Origin: Mycolicibacterium austroafricanum
Lineage (GTDB): Bacteria > Actinomycetota > Actinomycetes > Mycobacteriales > Mycobacteriaceae
Length of the DNA: 64,000 nucleotides
Assembly (NCBI RefSeq): GCF_000612725.1
Contig: NZ_HG964453.1
Location: forward strand, 145,010-209,009
Direction of reading: 5' to 3'
The position numbers and the translations under genes are program-made. Shown here piece by piece: positions 14,809 to 24,759 of this stretch; position 1 is the stretch's first letter; every line of letters starts with the position of its first letter. The notes beneath the pieces were generated by a model that was not told the origin of the DNA, did no database searches, and saw nothing but the letters and a program-made list of their open reading frames with translations.

Positions 14809-16422
14809 TCAGGGGGCTGACTTGCCGGTCGCGGCGGTGTAGCCGGCGCGATAACCGAACACCATGGCGGGGCCCAGGGTGCCGCCCGCGCCGCCGTACG
14901 CCTTACCGGTGGCACCGGCCATCGCGTTGCCGGCGGCGAACAGTCCGGTGATGGCGGTGCCGCTGACATGCAGCACCCGTCCGTCGCGGTCGGTGCGCGG
15001 ACCGCCCTTGGTGCCCATCGCGCCGATGGACACCGGCACCGCGAAGTACGGGGCGGTGTCAATCGGGCCGAGCGTCTGACCCGCCGTGGTGGTCGCCGTG
15101 GTGTCACCCCAGTAACCGTCGTAAGCGCTTGCGCCACGGCCGAAGTCGGGATCGTGTTCCTGCGTGACGTTGGAGTTCCAGGCGGCCAGGGTGGCGCCCA
15201 GCCCCACGGGGTCGATGCCGGTCTTCTCTCCGAGTTCTTCGAGATCGGCGGACTGGCAGAACCATTCGGGGACGGGCCCGTCGGGATCCACCCCGAGGAA
15301 CCCGTAGTGCTTGAGGTGGATCGAATCGAACACGATCCAGGCCGGGTCGTTGGCATAGCCGAGCTTGGGATCCAGGAAGTGGAACGGCCCCGCCATCGAG
15401 TTGTACTCGCCGGCCTCGTTGAGGAACCGCCTGCCTGCCCGGTTGACGATGATGCTGCGCGGCCGGGTGCGCTCCAGGCGGACGCTGCGGCTGCGGGGCT
15501 GACCCTCGAAGGTGTCGCCGGGGATCTGCACGATGGGGACCCACCACGCTTCACCCATGTTGGCCAGGTCCGCCCCGTGCGCCATCGCCATCCGCAGTCC
15601 GTCGCCGGTGTTGTTCGGCGGTGATACCGCGCCGCGCATCGGGCCCCGCAGGTACGCTTCCACCAGCCGCTGGTCCCATTCGAATCCGCCGGTGCCCAGG
15701 ACGACGCCGCGGTGTGCGCGCACCCGGAAGTCGCTGTCGCCCTGCTCGATTCGCACCCCGGTGATGCCCAGCGGGTCGGCGATCAGCTCGACGGCGCGCG
15801 CCTCGGTGTGCGGCGTGATGCCCCGGTCCAGCAGGCTGCGCAGCAGTCCCGCGATCAGCGCGGTGCCGGCGACACAGTAGTCCCCGGACTCGTTGTCGAC
15901 CGCCGCGTGGATCCGCGCCCTGGTCTCCGCATCGATCCCGACATTGCTGAAGTCGGCGGGAAAGGAAGTGATCCGGTCGCGCCAGTCACCGAGCCGTGCC
16001 AGGTCGAACGGCCCGGCGTGCAACGACCGCCCGCCGCCGGGTTTGCCGCCGGGCAGCTCCGGTTTGTAGTCGGGGAAGCCGGCCGCGACCTCGAACACGA
16101 GATCGCTGTGCGCTTCCAGGAAATCGAGCATCGGTGCGCCGCTCTGCACGAACGTCTCGACCAGTTCGTCGTCCATGTAACCCAGGGACTGTGCGCGCAG
16201 GTAGGCCATCGCGTCCTCGGCGGTCAGCTCGCCGTCGCCCGACCGGGGGTGTGCAGGAATCCACACGATCCCGCCTGACACCGCGGTTGTTCCGCCGACC
16301 GTCTCGGCCTTTTCATAGACCTCCACCGTGGCGCCGTTCACCGCGGCGGTGAGCGCCGCGGTGAGTCCCGCGCCCCCACTACCCAGTACGACGACGTCGG
16401 CCTCATGGTCCCAGTCGGTCAT
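14809..16422 (-). CDS. FAD-dependent 3-ketosteroid dehydrogenase-like flavoprotein
   Basis: A 537-residue member of the fumarate reductase/KstD flavoprotein group. It has the FAD motif VVVLGSGGAGLTAALTAA, VGGTTAVSGGIVW, and the C-terminal NAMAGATGKAYGGAGGTLGP followed by GYRAG, corresponding to the KstD block with catalytic Tyr and Gly four residues apart. PDYKPELPGG matches the KstD substrate-side motif. It probably introduces a double bond next to a ring ketone. It is more diverged from steroid KstD than the homologue at 20787-22592. ATG 16422 is preceded by GGAAGGAG; the much longer frame upstream is spurious. Confidence 0.88.
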   Translation of the reverse strand: MTDWDHEADVVVLGSGGAGLTAALTAAVNGATVEVYEKAETVGGTTAVSGGIVWIPAHPRSGDGELTAEDAMAYLRAQSLGYMDDELVETFVQSGAPMLDFLEAHSDLVFEVAAGFPDYKPELPGGKPGGGRSLHAGPFDLARLGDWRDRITSFPADFSNVGIDAETRARIHAAVDNESGDYCVAGTALIAGLLRSLLDRGITPHTEARAVELIADPLGITGVRIEQGDSDFRVRAHRGVVLGTGGFEWDQRLVEAYLRGPMRGAVSPPNNTGDGLRMAMAHGADLANMGEAWWVPIVQIPGDTFEGQPRSRSVRLERTRPRSIIVNRAGRRFLNEAGEYNSMAGPFHFLDPKLGYANDPAWIVFDSIHLKHYGFLGVDPDGPVPEWFCQSADLEELGEKTGIDPVGLGATLAAWNSNVTQEHDPDFGRGASAYDGYWGDTTATTTAGQTLGPIDTAPYFAVPVSIGAMGTKGGPRTDRDGRVLHVSGTAITGLFAAGNAMAGATGKAYGGAGGTLGPAMVFGYRAGYTAATGKSAP

Positions 16423-16460
16423 CACTGTCTCCTTCCGATGTTTCGGCTGCACGGCCCGGG

Positions 16461-17195
16461 TCAGTTGAGGGCTTCCGACAGTTCGGCGGCAGCCTTGATG
16501 ACCGAGTCGCGCCCGTCGAGTACGACGTCCTCGCGGTGCGAGATCAGGTTGATGCACGTCGGCGGCGACGGGGGTCTGCGGCGCACCGGCACCGCCAGGC
16601 CGTAGGTGTTGGGTTCGATCTCGCCGTGGGTGATCACCCAGCCCTGCTGGCGTGTCTGCTGGACGAGGTCCCGCTCTCCGGGGCGCGGCGGCATGCTCGC
16701 CAGCAGCGCGATGCCTGCGGCTCCACGGTCCAGCGGATAGCGGCTGCCTTCGTGGAAGGACAACTGGTAGAAGACGTTGGTCGGCACCATCACCGCGATG
16801 GCGACCTGTTGATCGCCCTCGGCGACGAGCAGTGACACCGTGGTGCCGAGTTCGTCGGCCAACGCGCGCAGGGTGGGCACGCACAGTTGGCGGACGTTGT
16901 TGTCGAACGACGCGCCGAGTACGGCCAGCGCTGCCGCCGACCGGTATCTGCCGTCCTCGCCTTTGGCGACGAATCGGTACTGCGCCAGGGTGCTCAGGAG
17001 CCGGTACGCGATGGTCCGGTGCACGCCGATGTCCTCGGCGACCTGGCCGACGGTGAGTCCCGTGGGCGACTTGGCAACCAGCTGAAGCGCGTTGAGGCCA
17101 CGGGCAAGGGTCTGCGAACCGGGTGCACCGGCACCCGCAGTGGCGGGCCCGGGCTCACCCGTGACGGGCGCTTGGTCACCGGCCGGTCGATTCAT
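16461..17195 (-). CDS. IclR-family transcriptional regulator
   Basis: A 244-residue IclR regulator. The winged HTH is near residues 30-80 (SQTLARGLNALQLVAKSP, VAEDIGVHRTIAYRLLSTL). The effector domain follows with LADELGTTVSLLVAEGDQQV and a typical GAAGIALL block. IclR proteins often control aromatic and ring-cleavage genes, and this one is divergent from the Mhp-like operon starting at 17350, its most likely target. The gene sits just downstream of the operator at 17291 and may be autoregulated. Confidence 0.92.
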   Translation of the reverse strand: MNRPAGDQAPVTGEPGPATAGAGAPGSQTLARGLNALQLVAKSPTGLTVGQVAEDIGVHRTIAYRLLSTLAQYRFVAKGEDGRYRSAAALAVLGASFDNNVRQLCVPTLRALADELGTTVSLLVAEGDQQVAIAVMVPTNVFYQLSFHEGSRYPLDRGAAGIALLASMPPRPGERDLVQQTRQQGWVITHGEIEPNTYGLAVPVRRRPPSPPTCINLISHREDVVLDGRDSVIKAAAELSEALN

Positions 17196-17290
17196 GCGGA
17201 CCTTCCTTGACAGATTCCTGTCGAGAGAGTGATGCTCTAACTATAGTGCACATGGATGTGCGATAAATGAGCAAAGTGCTTACAAAATAC

Positions 17291-17305
17291 GAGAATTCGA
17301 TTCTC
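17291..17305. promoter_or_regulatory. Palindromic operator GAGAAT-tcg-ATTCTC
   Basis: Perfect inverted repeat (with one further C/G pair outside: 17290-17306) between the IclR gene (-) and the 19-gene run (+), 44 nt before the first start codon. It belongs to the shared family of this window. Confidence 0.7.
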
Positions 17306-17349
17306 GCCGTCAAGGTTTCGAGCCGAGACTCCACGGAAGGAGTTCAGGG

Positions 17350-18216
17350 GTGACTGAGTTCGAGAGCGTGTGGAGCGACCTGCAGGGCGTCCCGTTCTCA
17401 CAGGGCTACCTCGACGCGGGCGGGGTGCGCACCCGCTACCTGCACGCGGGTGATCCCGGCAAACCCGCGCTGGTTTTCCTGCACGGCTCGGGCGGCCATG
17501 CCGAGGCATACGTGCGCAACCTCGAAGCGCATGCCGAACACTTCTCGACCTGGTCGATCGACATGCTCGGGCACGGTTACACCGACAAGCCGGGGCATCC
17601 ACTTGAGATCGCCCACTACGTCGAGCATCTCGCCGGTTTCCTGGACGCGATCGGCGCGTCGCGGGCCCACATCAGCGGGGAGTCGCTGGGCGGCTGGGTG
17701 GCGGCGCGTTTCGCCGCGGACCGTCCGGAACGCGTGGAGCGCCTTGTGCTCAACACCGCCGGGGGCTCGCAGGCCGATCCGGAGGTGATGAAACGGATCG
17801 TCACGTTGTCGATGGCCGCCGCGGAGAATCCCACCTGGGAGACCGTGCAGGCCCGCATCAAGTGGCTGATGGCGGACAAGACCAAGGACTACGACGACAT
17901 CGTGGCCAGCCGCCAAAGGGTGTACCGGCAACCGGGATTCGTCAACGCGATGCGAGACATCATGGCGCTGCAGGACCCCGAGATCCGTGCGCGAAACCTG
18001 CTGGGAACCAACGAGTACGGTGCGATCACTGCACCTACGCTGGTGGTCTGGACCAGCGACGATCCGACCGCCGACGTGAAGGAAGGCCGCCGCATCGCGT
18101 CGATGATTCCCGGTGCCCGCTTCGAGGTGATGCCGGGCTGCGGTCACTGGCCGCAGTACGAGGACCCCAAGACCTTCGACCGGCTGCATCTGGACTTCCT
18201 GCTGGGGCGCGCATGA
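17350..18216 (+). CDS. MhpC-like alpha/beta hydrolase (meta-cleavage product C-C hydrolase)
   Basis: A 288-residue alpha/beta hydrolase. Catalytic residues are readable: nucleophile Ser112 in SGESLGG, acid Asp237/238 in WTSDDPT, and His266 in CGHWPQYE. The oxyanion block is [11 protein letters not shown]. Its resemblance to MhpC/HsaD/BphD hydrolases and the two following genes (MhpA- and MhpB-like) point to hydrolysis of the ring-opened meta-cleavage product. GTG start with GGAAGGAG upstream. First gene of a 19-gene plus-strand run. Its stop overlaps the start of the next gene (ATGA). Confidence 0.92.
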   Translation: MTEFESVWSDLQGVPFSQGYLDAGGVRTRYLHAGDPGKPALVFLHGSGGHAEAYVRNLEAHAEHFSTWSIDMLGHGYTDKPGHPLEIAHYVEHLAGFLDAIGASRAHISGESLGGWVAARFAADRPERVERLVLNTAGGSQADPEVMKRIVTLSMAAAENPTWETVQARIKWLMADKTKDYDDIVASRQRVYRQPGFVNAMRDIMALQDPEIRARNLLGTNEYGAITAPTLVVWTSDDPTADVKEGRRIASMIPGARFEVMPGCGHWPQYEDPKTFDRLHLDFLLGRA

Positions 18217-19922
18217 CCGCGCCGTCGGGCAGCACCCCTGACGTCGACGTCGTAGTCGTGGGGGCCGGCCCCTCCGGCCTGACGCTCGCGAACATCCTCG
18301 GACTGCAGGGCGTGGCAACCCTGGTCGTGGACGAACGCGACACGCTCATCGATTATCCCCGAGGGGTCGGGCTCGACGACGAGTCGCTGCGCACGTTCCA
18401 GGCGATCGGTCTGGTCGAGCGCGTCCTGCCGCACACCGTGCCGAACCAGATACTGCGGTTCTTCGATGCCGACCGCAGACTGCTCGCCGAAATGGCGCCG
18501 CCGGATGCGCGGTTCGGCTGGCCCAAGCGCAACGGATTCGTGCAGCCCCTGGTGGACGCCGAATTGTTCGGCGGCCTGGAGCGATTCGACCACGTCGAGG
18601 TGCGCTTCGACCACCGCATGCAGTCGTGCAGCGAGACCGCAGGCGGTGTGACGGTCACTTTCGACGGTGACCGGGATCCTGTGCGGGCCCGCTACGTGGT
18701 CGGCTGCGACGGGGGTCGCAGTACCACCCGCAGGCAGATGGGCGTGTCCTTCGACGGCACCACTTCCTCGACGAGGTGGTTGGTCGTCGACGTCGCCAAC
18801 GACCCGCTCGGCCATCCCAACAGTGAGGTCGGCGCGGACCCGGCCCGTCCCTACGTGTCGATCTCGATCGCACACGGCATCCGGCGGTTCGAGTTCATGA
18901 TCCATCCGGACGAAACCGACGAGCAGGCCGACGATCCCGCGTTCGTCCGGCGCATGCTCGGGCAACGCGTCCCCTATCCCGAGCGGGTGGACATCATCCG
19001 GCACCGGGTCTACACCCACCATTCGCGGATCGCCGGATCGTTCCGCAAGGGCCGCCTCATGCTCGCCGGCGACGCCGCGCACCTGATGCCGGTCTGGCAG
19101 GGCCAGGGCTACAACAGCGGGATCCGTGACGCCGCGAACCTCGGTTGGAAGCTCGCGGCGGTGGTCAACGGGCAGGCCGACGACGCACTGCTCGACACCT
19201 ACGACCTCGAACGCCGTAAGCACGCACGGGCCATGATCGACCTGTCCACCATGGTGGGCAAGGTCATCTCACCGACCAACCGGGGTCTGGCCGCGCTGCG
19301 CGACCGCGTGATCCACGCCGCGTCCGTGGTGCCGACGTTGAAGCGCTACATCCTGGAGATGCGGTTCAAACCGATGCCCCGCTACCAGCAGGGTGCGGTG
19401 TACCACGACGCCCAGCCGTCACCGACCTCGCCGACGGGCACGCTGTTCATCCAGCCGCGGGTCGACACGCGCGAGGAGTTCAACGTGCTTCTCGACGATG
19501 TCCTCGGCCCGGGCTTCGCGGTGGTGTGCTGGAGCAACAATCTGCGTGCGGTGCTCGGCGACGAGGCATTCGACCGCTGGAAAGGGTTGGGAGCCAGGTT
19601 CGTCGAGGCGCGGCCGATGACTCAGCTGCACTGGCCGGGCTACGACGACGCCGACGTCGAAGTGGTGGGTGATCGCACCGGCGCGTTGAAGAAGTGGTTC
19701 GACGTCTCGACCGACTCGGTGTTGTTCGTGCGACCCGACCGCTGTATCGCGGGCGCGTGCATCGCCCAGCGCGCGCCTGAGGTCTCGACCGCGTTGTTCG
19801 CCGTGCTGCATCTCACCAGGGAAGGAGGTGCAGGCTCTCATGGCGAAAAGTCAGATGGCACTGTGCTGCATGTCGCACAGTCCGCTGCTGAACCTTCCGG
19901 GACCAGCGCAGGAACTCCTTGA
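18213..19922 (+). CDS. MhpA-like FAD-dependent aromatic ring hydroxylase
   Basis: A 569-residue class A flavoprotein monooxygenase. It has the FAD motif [14 protein letters not shown] (GAGPSG at 17-22), the DG motif [15 protein letters not shown], and the second FAD motif [23 protein letters not shown] (near 286). These match 3-(3-hydroxyphenyl)propionate hydroxylase (MhpA) and relatives, which hydroxylate a phenol to a catechol with NAD(P)H. The catechol would be cleaved by the next gene product. The C-terminus (last about 28 residues) is encoded within an 83-nt overlap with the downstream dioxygenase gene, unusually long, and may be dispensable. Confidence 0.9.
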   Translation: MTAPSGSTPDVDVVVVGAGPSGLTLANILGLQGVATLVVDERDTLIDYPRGVGLDDESLRTFQAIGLVERVLPHTVPNQILRFFDADRRLLAEMAPPDARFGWPKRNGFVQPLVDAELFGGLERFDHVEVRFDHRMQSCSETAGGVTVTFDGDRDPVRARYVVGCDGGRSTTRRQMGVSFDGTTSSTRWLVVDVANDPLGHPNSEVGADPARPYVSISIAHGIRRFEFMIHPDETDEQADDPAFVRRMLGQRVPYPERVDIIRHRVYTHHSRIAGSFRKGRLMLAGDAAHLMPVWQGQGYNSGIRDAANLGWKLAAVVNGQADDALLDTYDLERRKHARAMIDLSTMVGKVISPTNRGLAALRDRVIHAASVVPTLKRYILEMRFKPMPRYQQGAVYHDAQPSPTSPTGTLFIQPRVDTREEFNVLLDDVLGPGFAVVCWSNNLRAVLGDEAFDRWKGLGARFVEARPMTQLHWPGYDDADVEVVGDRTGALKKWFDVSTDSVLFVRPDRCIAGACIAQRAPEVSTALFAVLHLTREGGAGSHGEKSDGTVLHVAQSAAEPSGTSAGTP

Positions 19923-20790
19923 CGACATCGAGGGCGCCATCGCGGCGGCCAGGGAGTTCGTCGCCGCGTTCGACCCGGATCTCGTCGTCACGTTCTCGCC
20001 TGACCACTACAACGGCTTCTTCTACCGGGCGATGCCGCCGTTCTGCGTGGGCACCGCGGCCGCGGGCGTCGGCGACTACGGCACCTATCAGGGTCCGCTC
20101 GATGTCCCGGCCGACCTCGCAATCGATTGTGCCCGGGCAGTTCTCGACTCGGACGTCGACGTGGCGGTCTCGGCCGCGATGGACGTCGACCACGGCACCG
20201 TGCAGCCGCTGCAGAAGCTGTTCGGCGACGCCACGGCCAAACCGGTGATCCCGGTGTTCGTCAACTCGGTGGCCACCCCGCTGGGACCGATGCGCCGGGT
20301 CCGCGCGCTCGGCGCCGCCGTCGGGACCCACCTGGCCGGGCTCGGAAAGCGGGTGCTGGTCATCGGATCCGGGGGCCTGTCGCACGACCCGCCGGTGCCG
20401 ACCCTGGCGACCGCCCCGCCTGCCGCGCTGGACCGCATCGTGCGCGGCGTGCCGATGACCACCGAACAGCGGCAGGCCCGTCAGGCGGCGGTGATCGAGG
20501 CGGCACGCGAATTCGCCTCCGGGCAGGGCGCTTTGGCCCCGTTGAACCCGGACTGGGATCGTGCCTTCCTCGACCTGCTCGACAACGGGCGGCTCGCCGA
20601 GGTCGACAGCTGGGACAACAGGTGGATCGCCGAACAGGCGGGCAACTCCGCCCATGAGGTCAGAACCTGGGTGGCCGCCTTCGCGGCGCTCGCCGCGCAG
20701 GGCAAGTACGAGACCGGCAACCGGTACTATCGTGCCGCCCCCGAGTTGATCGCCGGTTTCGCCATCCGAACGGCGGTGTGTACGTCATGA
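19840..20790 (+). CDS. MhpB-like class III extradiol ring-cleavage dioxygenase
   Basis: A 316-residue LigB-superfamily extradiol dioxygenase, like 2,3-dihydroxyphenylpropionate 1,2-dioxygenase (MhpB). N-terminal MSHSPLL provides His13, and DHYN is at 55-58. His118 (MDVDHG) and His182 (GGLSHDPP) have the same 64-residue spacing as the two essential histidines of E. coli MhpB (115 and 179, from memory of that enzyme). It uses Fe(II) to open a catechol next to the hydroxyls. ATG 19840 has AAGGAGG about 11 nt upstream; a GTG at 19828 would overlap that site. The stop overlaps the next start (ATGA). Confidence 0.92.
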   Translation: MAKSQMALCCMSHSPLLNLPGPAQELLDDIEGAIAAAREFVAAFDPDLVVTFSPDHYNGFFYRAMPPFCVGTAAAGVGDYGTYQGPLDVPADLAIDCARAVLDSDVDVAVSAAMDVDHGTVQPLQKLFGDATAKPVIPVFVNSVATPLGPMRRVRALGAAVGTHLAGLGKRVLVIGSGGLSHDPPVPTLATAPPAALDRIVRGVPMTTEQRQARQAAVIEAAREFASGQGALAPLNPDWDRAFLDLLDNGRLAEVDSWDNRWIAEQAGNSAHEVRTWVAAFAALAAQGKYETGNRYYRAAPELIAGFAIRTAVCTS

Positions 20791-22592
20791 GTTCTGTTGT
20801 GGGCCAGACATTCGAGCATTTCACCGACGTGCTGGTGATCGGCTCCGGCGGCGGCGGGATGACCGCCGCCCTGGCCGCGGACGCCTCGGGTCTGGACACC
20901 CTGGTGGTGGAGAAGTCGCCGCGTTTCGGCGGGTCCACCGCACTGTCCGGCGGTGGGATCTGGGTGCCGGGCGCGCCGTCACAGCGCAGGGAAGGCTACG
21001 TGCCCGACCCCGACGAGGTCTTCACCTATCTCAAGGAGATCACCGGCGGCCTGGTCAGTGACGCCCGGTTGCGCAAGTACGTCGACGCCGCCCCGGAGAT
21101 GATGGAGTTCCTGGAGAAACTCAGCCCGTGGCTGGAGTTCGTCTGGAAGCCCGGATACGCCGACTACTATCCCGAACTGCCCGGCGGGTCGGCCCTGGGA
21201 AGCACCATCAACGTGCCCGAGATCGACCTTCGCGTGCTCGGTGACGAGGAACAGCACCTGCTGGCCCCGTTGGCGCTGGCACCCAGAGGAATCTGGTTCG
21301 CTCCCAAGGATCTACGGCTGTTCTACCAGGTCCGGCAGTCCTGGCGCGGCAAAGCCGTTCTGCTCAAGCTGATCTGGCGGATGTTCCGGGCCCGGGTGTT
21401 CGGGGACCGGATGGCCGCCATCGGCCAGTCGTTGTCGGCACGGCTGCGGCTGGCGATGAAGCAGCAGAACATCCCGCTGTGGTTGAACGCCCCGATGACC
21501 GAGTTGATCACCGACACCGACGGTCCGGAGGGGCGGGTGGTCGGTGCGGTGATCGAGAGGGACGGCCGCCCGATCCGGGTCCGGGCCAGAGGCGGGGTGA
21601 TACTCGCCAGCGGCGGCTTCGACCACGATATGCAGTGGCGCCGTCAGCACCTGCCCGAGCTGAACCGGGTCGACGAACTCGCCGGCTGTGGAAAGGACTG
21701 GAGCTTCGGCAATCCCGCAGCGACGGGCGACGGCATCCGGGCCGGCGAGAAGGTCGGCGCGGCGACCGATCTACTCGACGAGGCCTGGTGGTTCCCGGCG
21801 ATCTGCTGGCCCGACGGCCGGTTGCAGTTCATGCTCAACGAACGCATGATGCCGTCCCAGTTCGTCGTCAACGGTGACGGTGAGCGGTTCATCAACGAGG
21901 CGGCCCCATACATGGACTTCGCCCACGCGATGATCGAGGGGCAGCGGTCCGGTGTCACGCACATCCCGTGCTGGCTGATCACCGATATCCGGTCGTTTCA
22001 CCGGTATGTGGTGGCGGGGCACCTGCCGATCCCGAAGGTGCCTTTCGCGCCGGTACCGACGGGCTGGAAGGTGCCGGCGGCGTGGCTGGAGTCCGGAGTG
22101 GTCAAGACCGGTTCCACCTGGGAGGAACTCGCCGACCAGATCGGTGTTCCCGGCACCCGACTGCGTGGCACCGCCGAACGATTCAACGCACTCGCGGCGA
22201 AAGGCCATGACGACGACTTCAACCGTGGTGACAGCGCTTACGACAACTACTACGGCGACCCCACGCTGCCCAACCCGAACCTGCACCCGCTGGGGGCACC
22301 GCCCTACTTCGCCTTCCAGATCATCCTGGGTGATCTCGGCACCTCGGGCGGGCTGCGCACCGACGAGCACGCCAGGGTGCTGCGCGGCGATGACTCGGTG
22401 ATCGGCGGTCTGTACGCCGTCGGCAACGCGTCGGCCGCGGTGATGGGCCGCAGCTACGCAGGCGCGGGCGCCACCATCGGACCCGCCATGACGTTCGGCT
22501 ACGTCGCCGCCCGCCACATCGCGGACTCAGCAGGCGGAACCACCGACCGGACAACGACATCCACCGAAAGCCCCGGATCCTCAAGGAGGTAA
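20787..22592 (+). CDS. 3-ketosteroid delta1-dehydrogenase-like flavoprotein (KstD family)
   Basis: A 601-residue FAD enzyme close to KstD. It has [17 protein letters not shown] (FAD), [13 protein letters not shown], the substrate-side block [12 protein letters not shown] (from about 123), and C-terminal [15 protein letters not shown] with Tyr557 and Gly561. These correspond to the Tyr/Gly pair, four residues apart, that catalyses 1,2-dehydrogenation in KstD. It should desaturate a cyclic ketone next to the carbonyl. Its position directly after a ring hydroxylase and extradiol dioxygenase suggests that dehydrogenation creates the phenolic ring that is then hydroxylated and cleaved (inference). 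ATG 20787 overlaps the previous stop. Confidence 0.93.
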   Translation: MSSVVGQTFEHFTDVLVIGSGGGGMTAALAADASGLDTLVVEKSPRFGGSTALSGGGIWVPGAPSQRREGYVPDPDEVFTYLKEITGGLVSDARLRKYVDAAPEMMEFLEKLSPWLEFVWKPGYADYYPELPGGSALGSTINVPEIDLRVLGDEEQHLLAPLALAPRGIWFAPKDLRLFYQVRQSWRGKAVLLKLIWRMFRARVFGDRMAAIGQSLSARLRLAMKQQNIPLWLNAPMTELITDTDGPEGRVVGAVIERDGRPIRVRARGGVILASGGFDHDMQWRRQHLPELNRVDELAGCGKDWSFGNPAATGDGIRAGEKVGAATDLLDEAWWFPAICWPDGRLQFMLNERMMPSQFVVNGDGERFINEAAPYMDFAHAMIEGQRSGVTHIPCWLITDIRSFHRYVVAGHLPIPKVPFAPVPTGWKVPAAWLESGVVKTGSTWEELADQIGVPGTRLRGTAERFNALAAKGHDDDFNRGDSAYDNYYGDPTLPNPNLHPLGAPPYFAFQIILGDLGTSGGLRTDEHARVLRGDDSVIGGLYAVGNASAAVMGRSYAGAGATIGPAMTFGYVAARHIADSAGGTTDRTTTSTESPGSSRR

Positions 22593-22598
22593 CCAGCA

Positions 22599-23918
22599 GT
22601 GAAGATTTCTCTGTTCTACGAGTTCCCGTTGCCCCGACCCTGGTCGGAAGACGACGAACACCAGCTCTTCCAGCACGGACTGGACGAGGTGGAGCTCGCC
22701 GACAAGGCCGGCTTCTCGACCGTGTGGCTCACCGAGCATCACTTCCTGGAGGAGTACTGCCATTCGACCGCGCCCGAGCTGTTCCTGGCGGCGGCCAGTC
22801 AGCGCACCAAGAACATCCGGCTGGGCTTCGGCGTCATGCACCTGCCGCCACCGATCAACCATCCCGCCCGCATCGCCGAGCGGGTCGCGACGCTGGACCA
22901 CCTGTCCAACGGTCGGGTGGAGTACGGCACCGGCGAGGGTTCGTCGGTCGCCGAGCTGGGCGGGTTCAACATCGATCCGGCCGACAAACGCACGATGTGG
23001 GAAGAGGCCCTCGAGGTCTCGATCCGCTGCATGACCGAGGCCCCGTTCACCGGGTTCAAGGGCGAACACGTCGAGATGGCGGCCCGTAACGTGATCCCCA
23101 AGCCGCTGCAGCAGCCCCACCCGCCGGTCTGGGTGGCGTGCACCCGGCCGTCGTCGGTGCAGATGGCGGCCCAGAAGGCCATCGGCGCACTGAGTTTCGC
23201 CTACACCGGGCCGGAGGCGCTCAAGGAGCGGGTGGACGGCTACTACAAGGAATTCGAGGAGCAGGGCGCGCCGATCACCCCGGCGATCAACCCGAACATC
23301 CTGGCGATCGGTGGTGACCTGTCGATGATGGTGGCCAAGACCGACGAGGAGGCGCTCGAGCGGCTCGGCATCGGCGGCGGGTTCTTCTCGTTCGGGATCA
23401 TGCACTACTACCTGACGGGGATGCACACCCCCGGCCGCACCGGAGTATGGGAGCTGTACGAGAAGGCGGTCAAGGAGGATCCCACGCTGGCCTACGGGCC
23501 CGGTCGCGGCGCGATCGGCTCACCGGACACCGTGCGGGAATTCCTGCGCGGGTACGAGGCCAGCGGTGTCGACGAGATCATCCTGCTGCTCAATCCCCGC
23601 AGCCATGAGGGCACGATGGAGTCCATCGAGATCATGGGCAGGGACATCCTGCCCGAGTTCATCGAGCGCGACGAGAAGGCGGTCAAGGACAAGGCCAAGC
23701 GACTTGAGCCGGTGATCGAGAAGGTGGAGGCCCGCCGGCAGTCCTGGGACGCACCGTTGTTCGACGAGACCTACGCGTTCGGTGGGTTGCCCACCGGCCG
23801 CGGCGGCAAGTTCACCGCCGGTGAGATTCCCGAGGCGATGGCCGAGATCAACGAGGGCCGGGTCAAAGCCGCGCAGGCCGAGAAGGACGCCAAGGCCGCG
23901 AAGGAAGCCGCGAGCTGA
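22599..23918 (+). CDS. Luciferase-like (LLM) flavin monooxygenase/oxidoreductase
   Basis: A 439-residue LLM-class protein with KISLFYEFPLPRPW at the N-terminus and FSTVWLTEHHFLEEYCHS, the histidine-rich block found in alkanal monooxygenase-type members. It also has LGFGVMHLPPPINHPARIAE, GRVEYGTGEGSS, and a long charged C-terminal tail (about 60 residues, rich in Lys, Glu, Ala). It probably uses reduced FMN to oxygenate a ketone or aldehyde; the FMN reductase at 25755-26360 could supply the flavin. GTG 22599 has AAGGAGG upstream. Distinct from the F420-like LLM gene at 4728. Confidence 0.88.
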   Translation: MKISLFYEFPLPRPWSEDDEHQLFQHGLDEVELADKAGFSTVWLTEHHFLEEYCHSTAPELFLAAASQRTKNIRLGFGVMHLPPPINHPARIAERVATLDHLSNGRVEYGTGEGSSVAELGGFNIDPADKRTMWEEALEVSIRCMTEAPFTGFKGEHVEMAARNVIPKPLQQPHPPVWVACTRPSSVQMAAQKAIGALSFAYTGPEALKERVDGYYKEFEEQGAPITPAINPNILAIGGDLSMMVAKTDEEALERLGIGGGFFSFGIMHYYLTGMHTPGRTGVWELYEKAVKEDPTLAYGPGRGAIGSPDTVREFLRGYEASGVDEIILLLNPRSHEGTMESIEIMGRDILPEFIERDEKAVKDKAKRLEPVIEKVEARRQSWDAPLFDETYAFGGLPTGRGGKFTAGEIPEAMAEINEGRVKAAQAEKDAKAAKEAAS

Positions 23919-23920
23919 CC

Positions 23921-24757
23921 GTGACCGCACTCGACGAGCTTGTGCGCTTCGACGGCAGACACGTCGTGGTCACCGGGTGCGCCTCGGGGATCGGCGCACA
24001 GGTGGCGCACCAGCTCGGGAGTCTCGGTGCCCGGGTCACCGGCCTGGATCTTCGAGAGCCGGACGCGCAGAGCGCGATCCAGGACTTCGTGCAGTTGGAT
24101 CTCGCCGAGCCCAGATCGGTCGACGCCGCGGCCGCAGCGGTCGACGGCCGCGTCGACGCGCTGTTCAACGTCGCCGGGGTGTCGTCGGGGATCAAGGATC
24201 CGCTGCTGGTGATGCGCATCAACTTCCTCGGCATGCGTCAGTTCACCGAGGCGTTGATCGCGCGGATGCCCGAAGGGTCGTCGATCACCAATGTGTCGTC
24301 GCTGGCGGCGTCGGCCTATCTGGAAAACGCGGCCACCACCGCGGGTCTGCTGGAAACCGGATCGGTGGCCGAAGGGCTCCAGTGGTGCGCCGACCATCCC
24401 GAGGCCCTCGCCGACGGCGGCTACCGGCAGTCGAAGGAGGCGATCATCCTCTACGGGATGCGCCGGACGGCCGATCTGGGCGCCCGCGGTATCAGGATCA
24501 ACTGCAGCGCACCGGGTGTCACCGAGACCCCGATTCTCGACCAGTTGCGTTCCGCCTACGGGCAGCAGTACCTCGACTCGTTCACCGCGCCGCTGGGGCG
24601 GGTGTCCACGGCCGAGGAACAGGCCGCGATGCTGATCTTCCTGGGCAGCCGGGCGGCCGGCTACCTCACCGGGCAGGTGGTGTGGACCGACGGCGGCATT
24701 CTGGCCCAGCGGATCTCGGCGCAGATGACCGACATTCAGGCAGCACAGGGGAGTTGA
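23921..24757 (+). CDS. SDR-family oxidoreductase, 3-alpha-hydroxysteroid dehydrogenase-like
   Basis: A 278-residue SDR with VVTGCASGIGAQVAHQLG (cofactor motif 19-25), FNVAGVSSG, a serine-rich VSSLAAS block and YRQSK (Tyr168, Lys172). The roughly 40-residue insertion between the catalytic Ser and Tyr and the WTDGG C-terminal block resemble 3-alpha-hydroxysteroid dehydrogenase/carbonyl reductase. Likely oxidises a ring hydroxyl to a ketone, which would provide the substrate for the KstD-like enzyme. GTG start 2 nt after the preceding stop. Confidence 0.88.
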   Translation: MTALDELVRFDGRHVVVTGCASGIGAQVAHQLGSLGARVTGLDLREPDAQSAIQDFVQLDLAEPRSVDAAAAAVDGRVDALFNVAGVSSGIKDPLLVMRINFLGMRQFTEALIARMPEGSSITNVSSLAASAYLENAATTAGLLETGSVAEGLQWCADHPEALADGGYRQSKEAIILYGMRRTADLGARGIRINCSAPGVTETPILDQLRSAYGQQYLDSFTAPLGRVSTAEEQAAMLIFLGSRAAGYLTGQVVWTDGGILAQRISAQMTDIQAAQGS

Positions 24758-24759
24758 CG

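Noticed and set aside
16423-16884. N-terminal extension of the KstD-like gene at 14809-16422
   Set aside because: The in-frame extension crosses into the IclR gene and is Arg-rich without motifs; ATG 16422 has GGAAGGAG.
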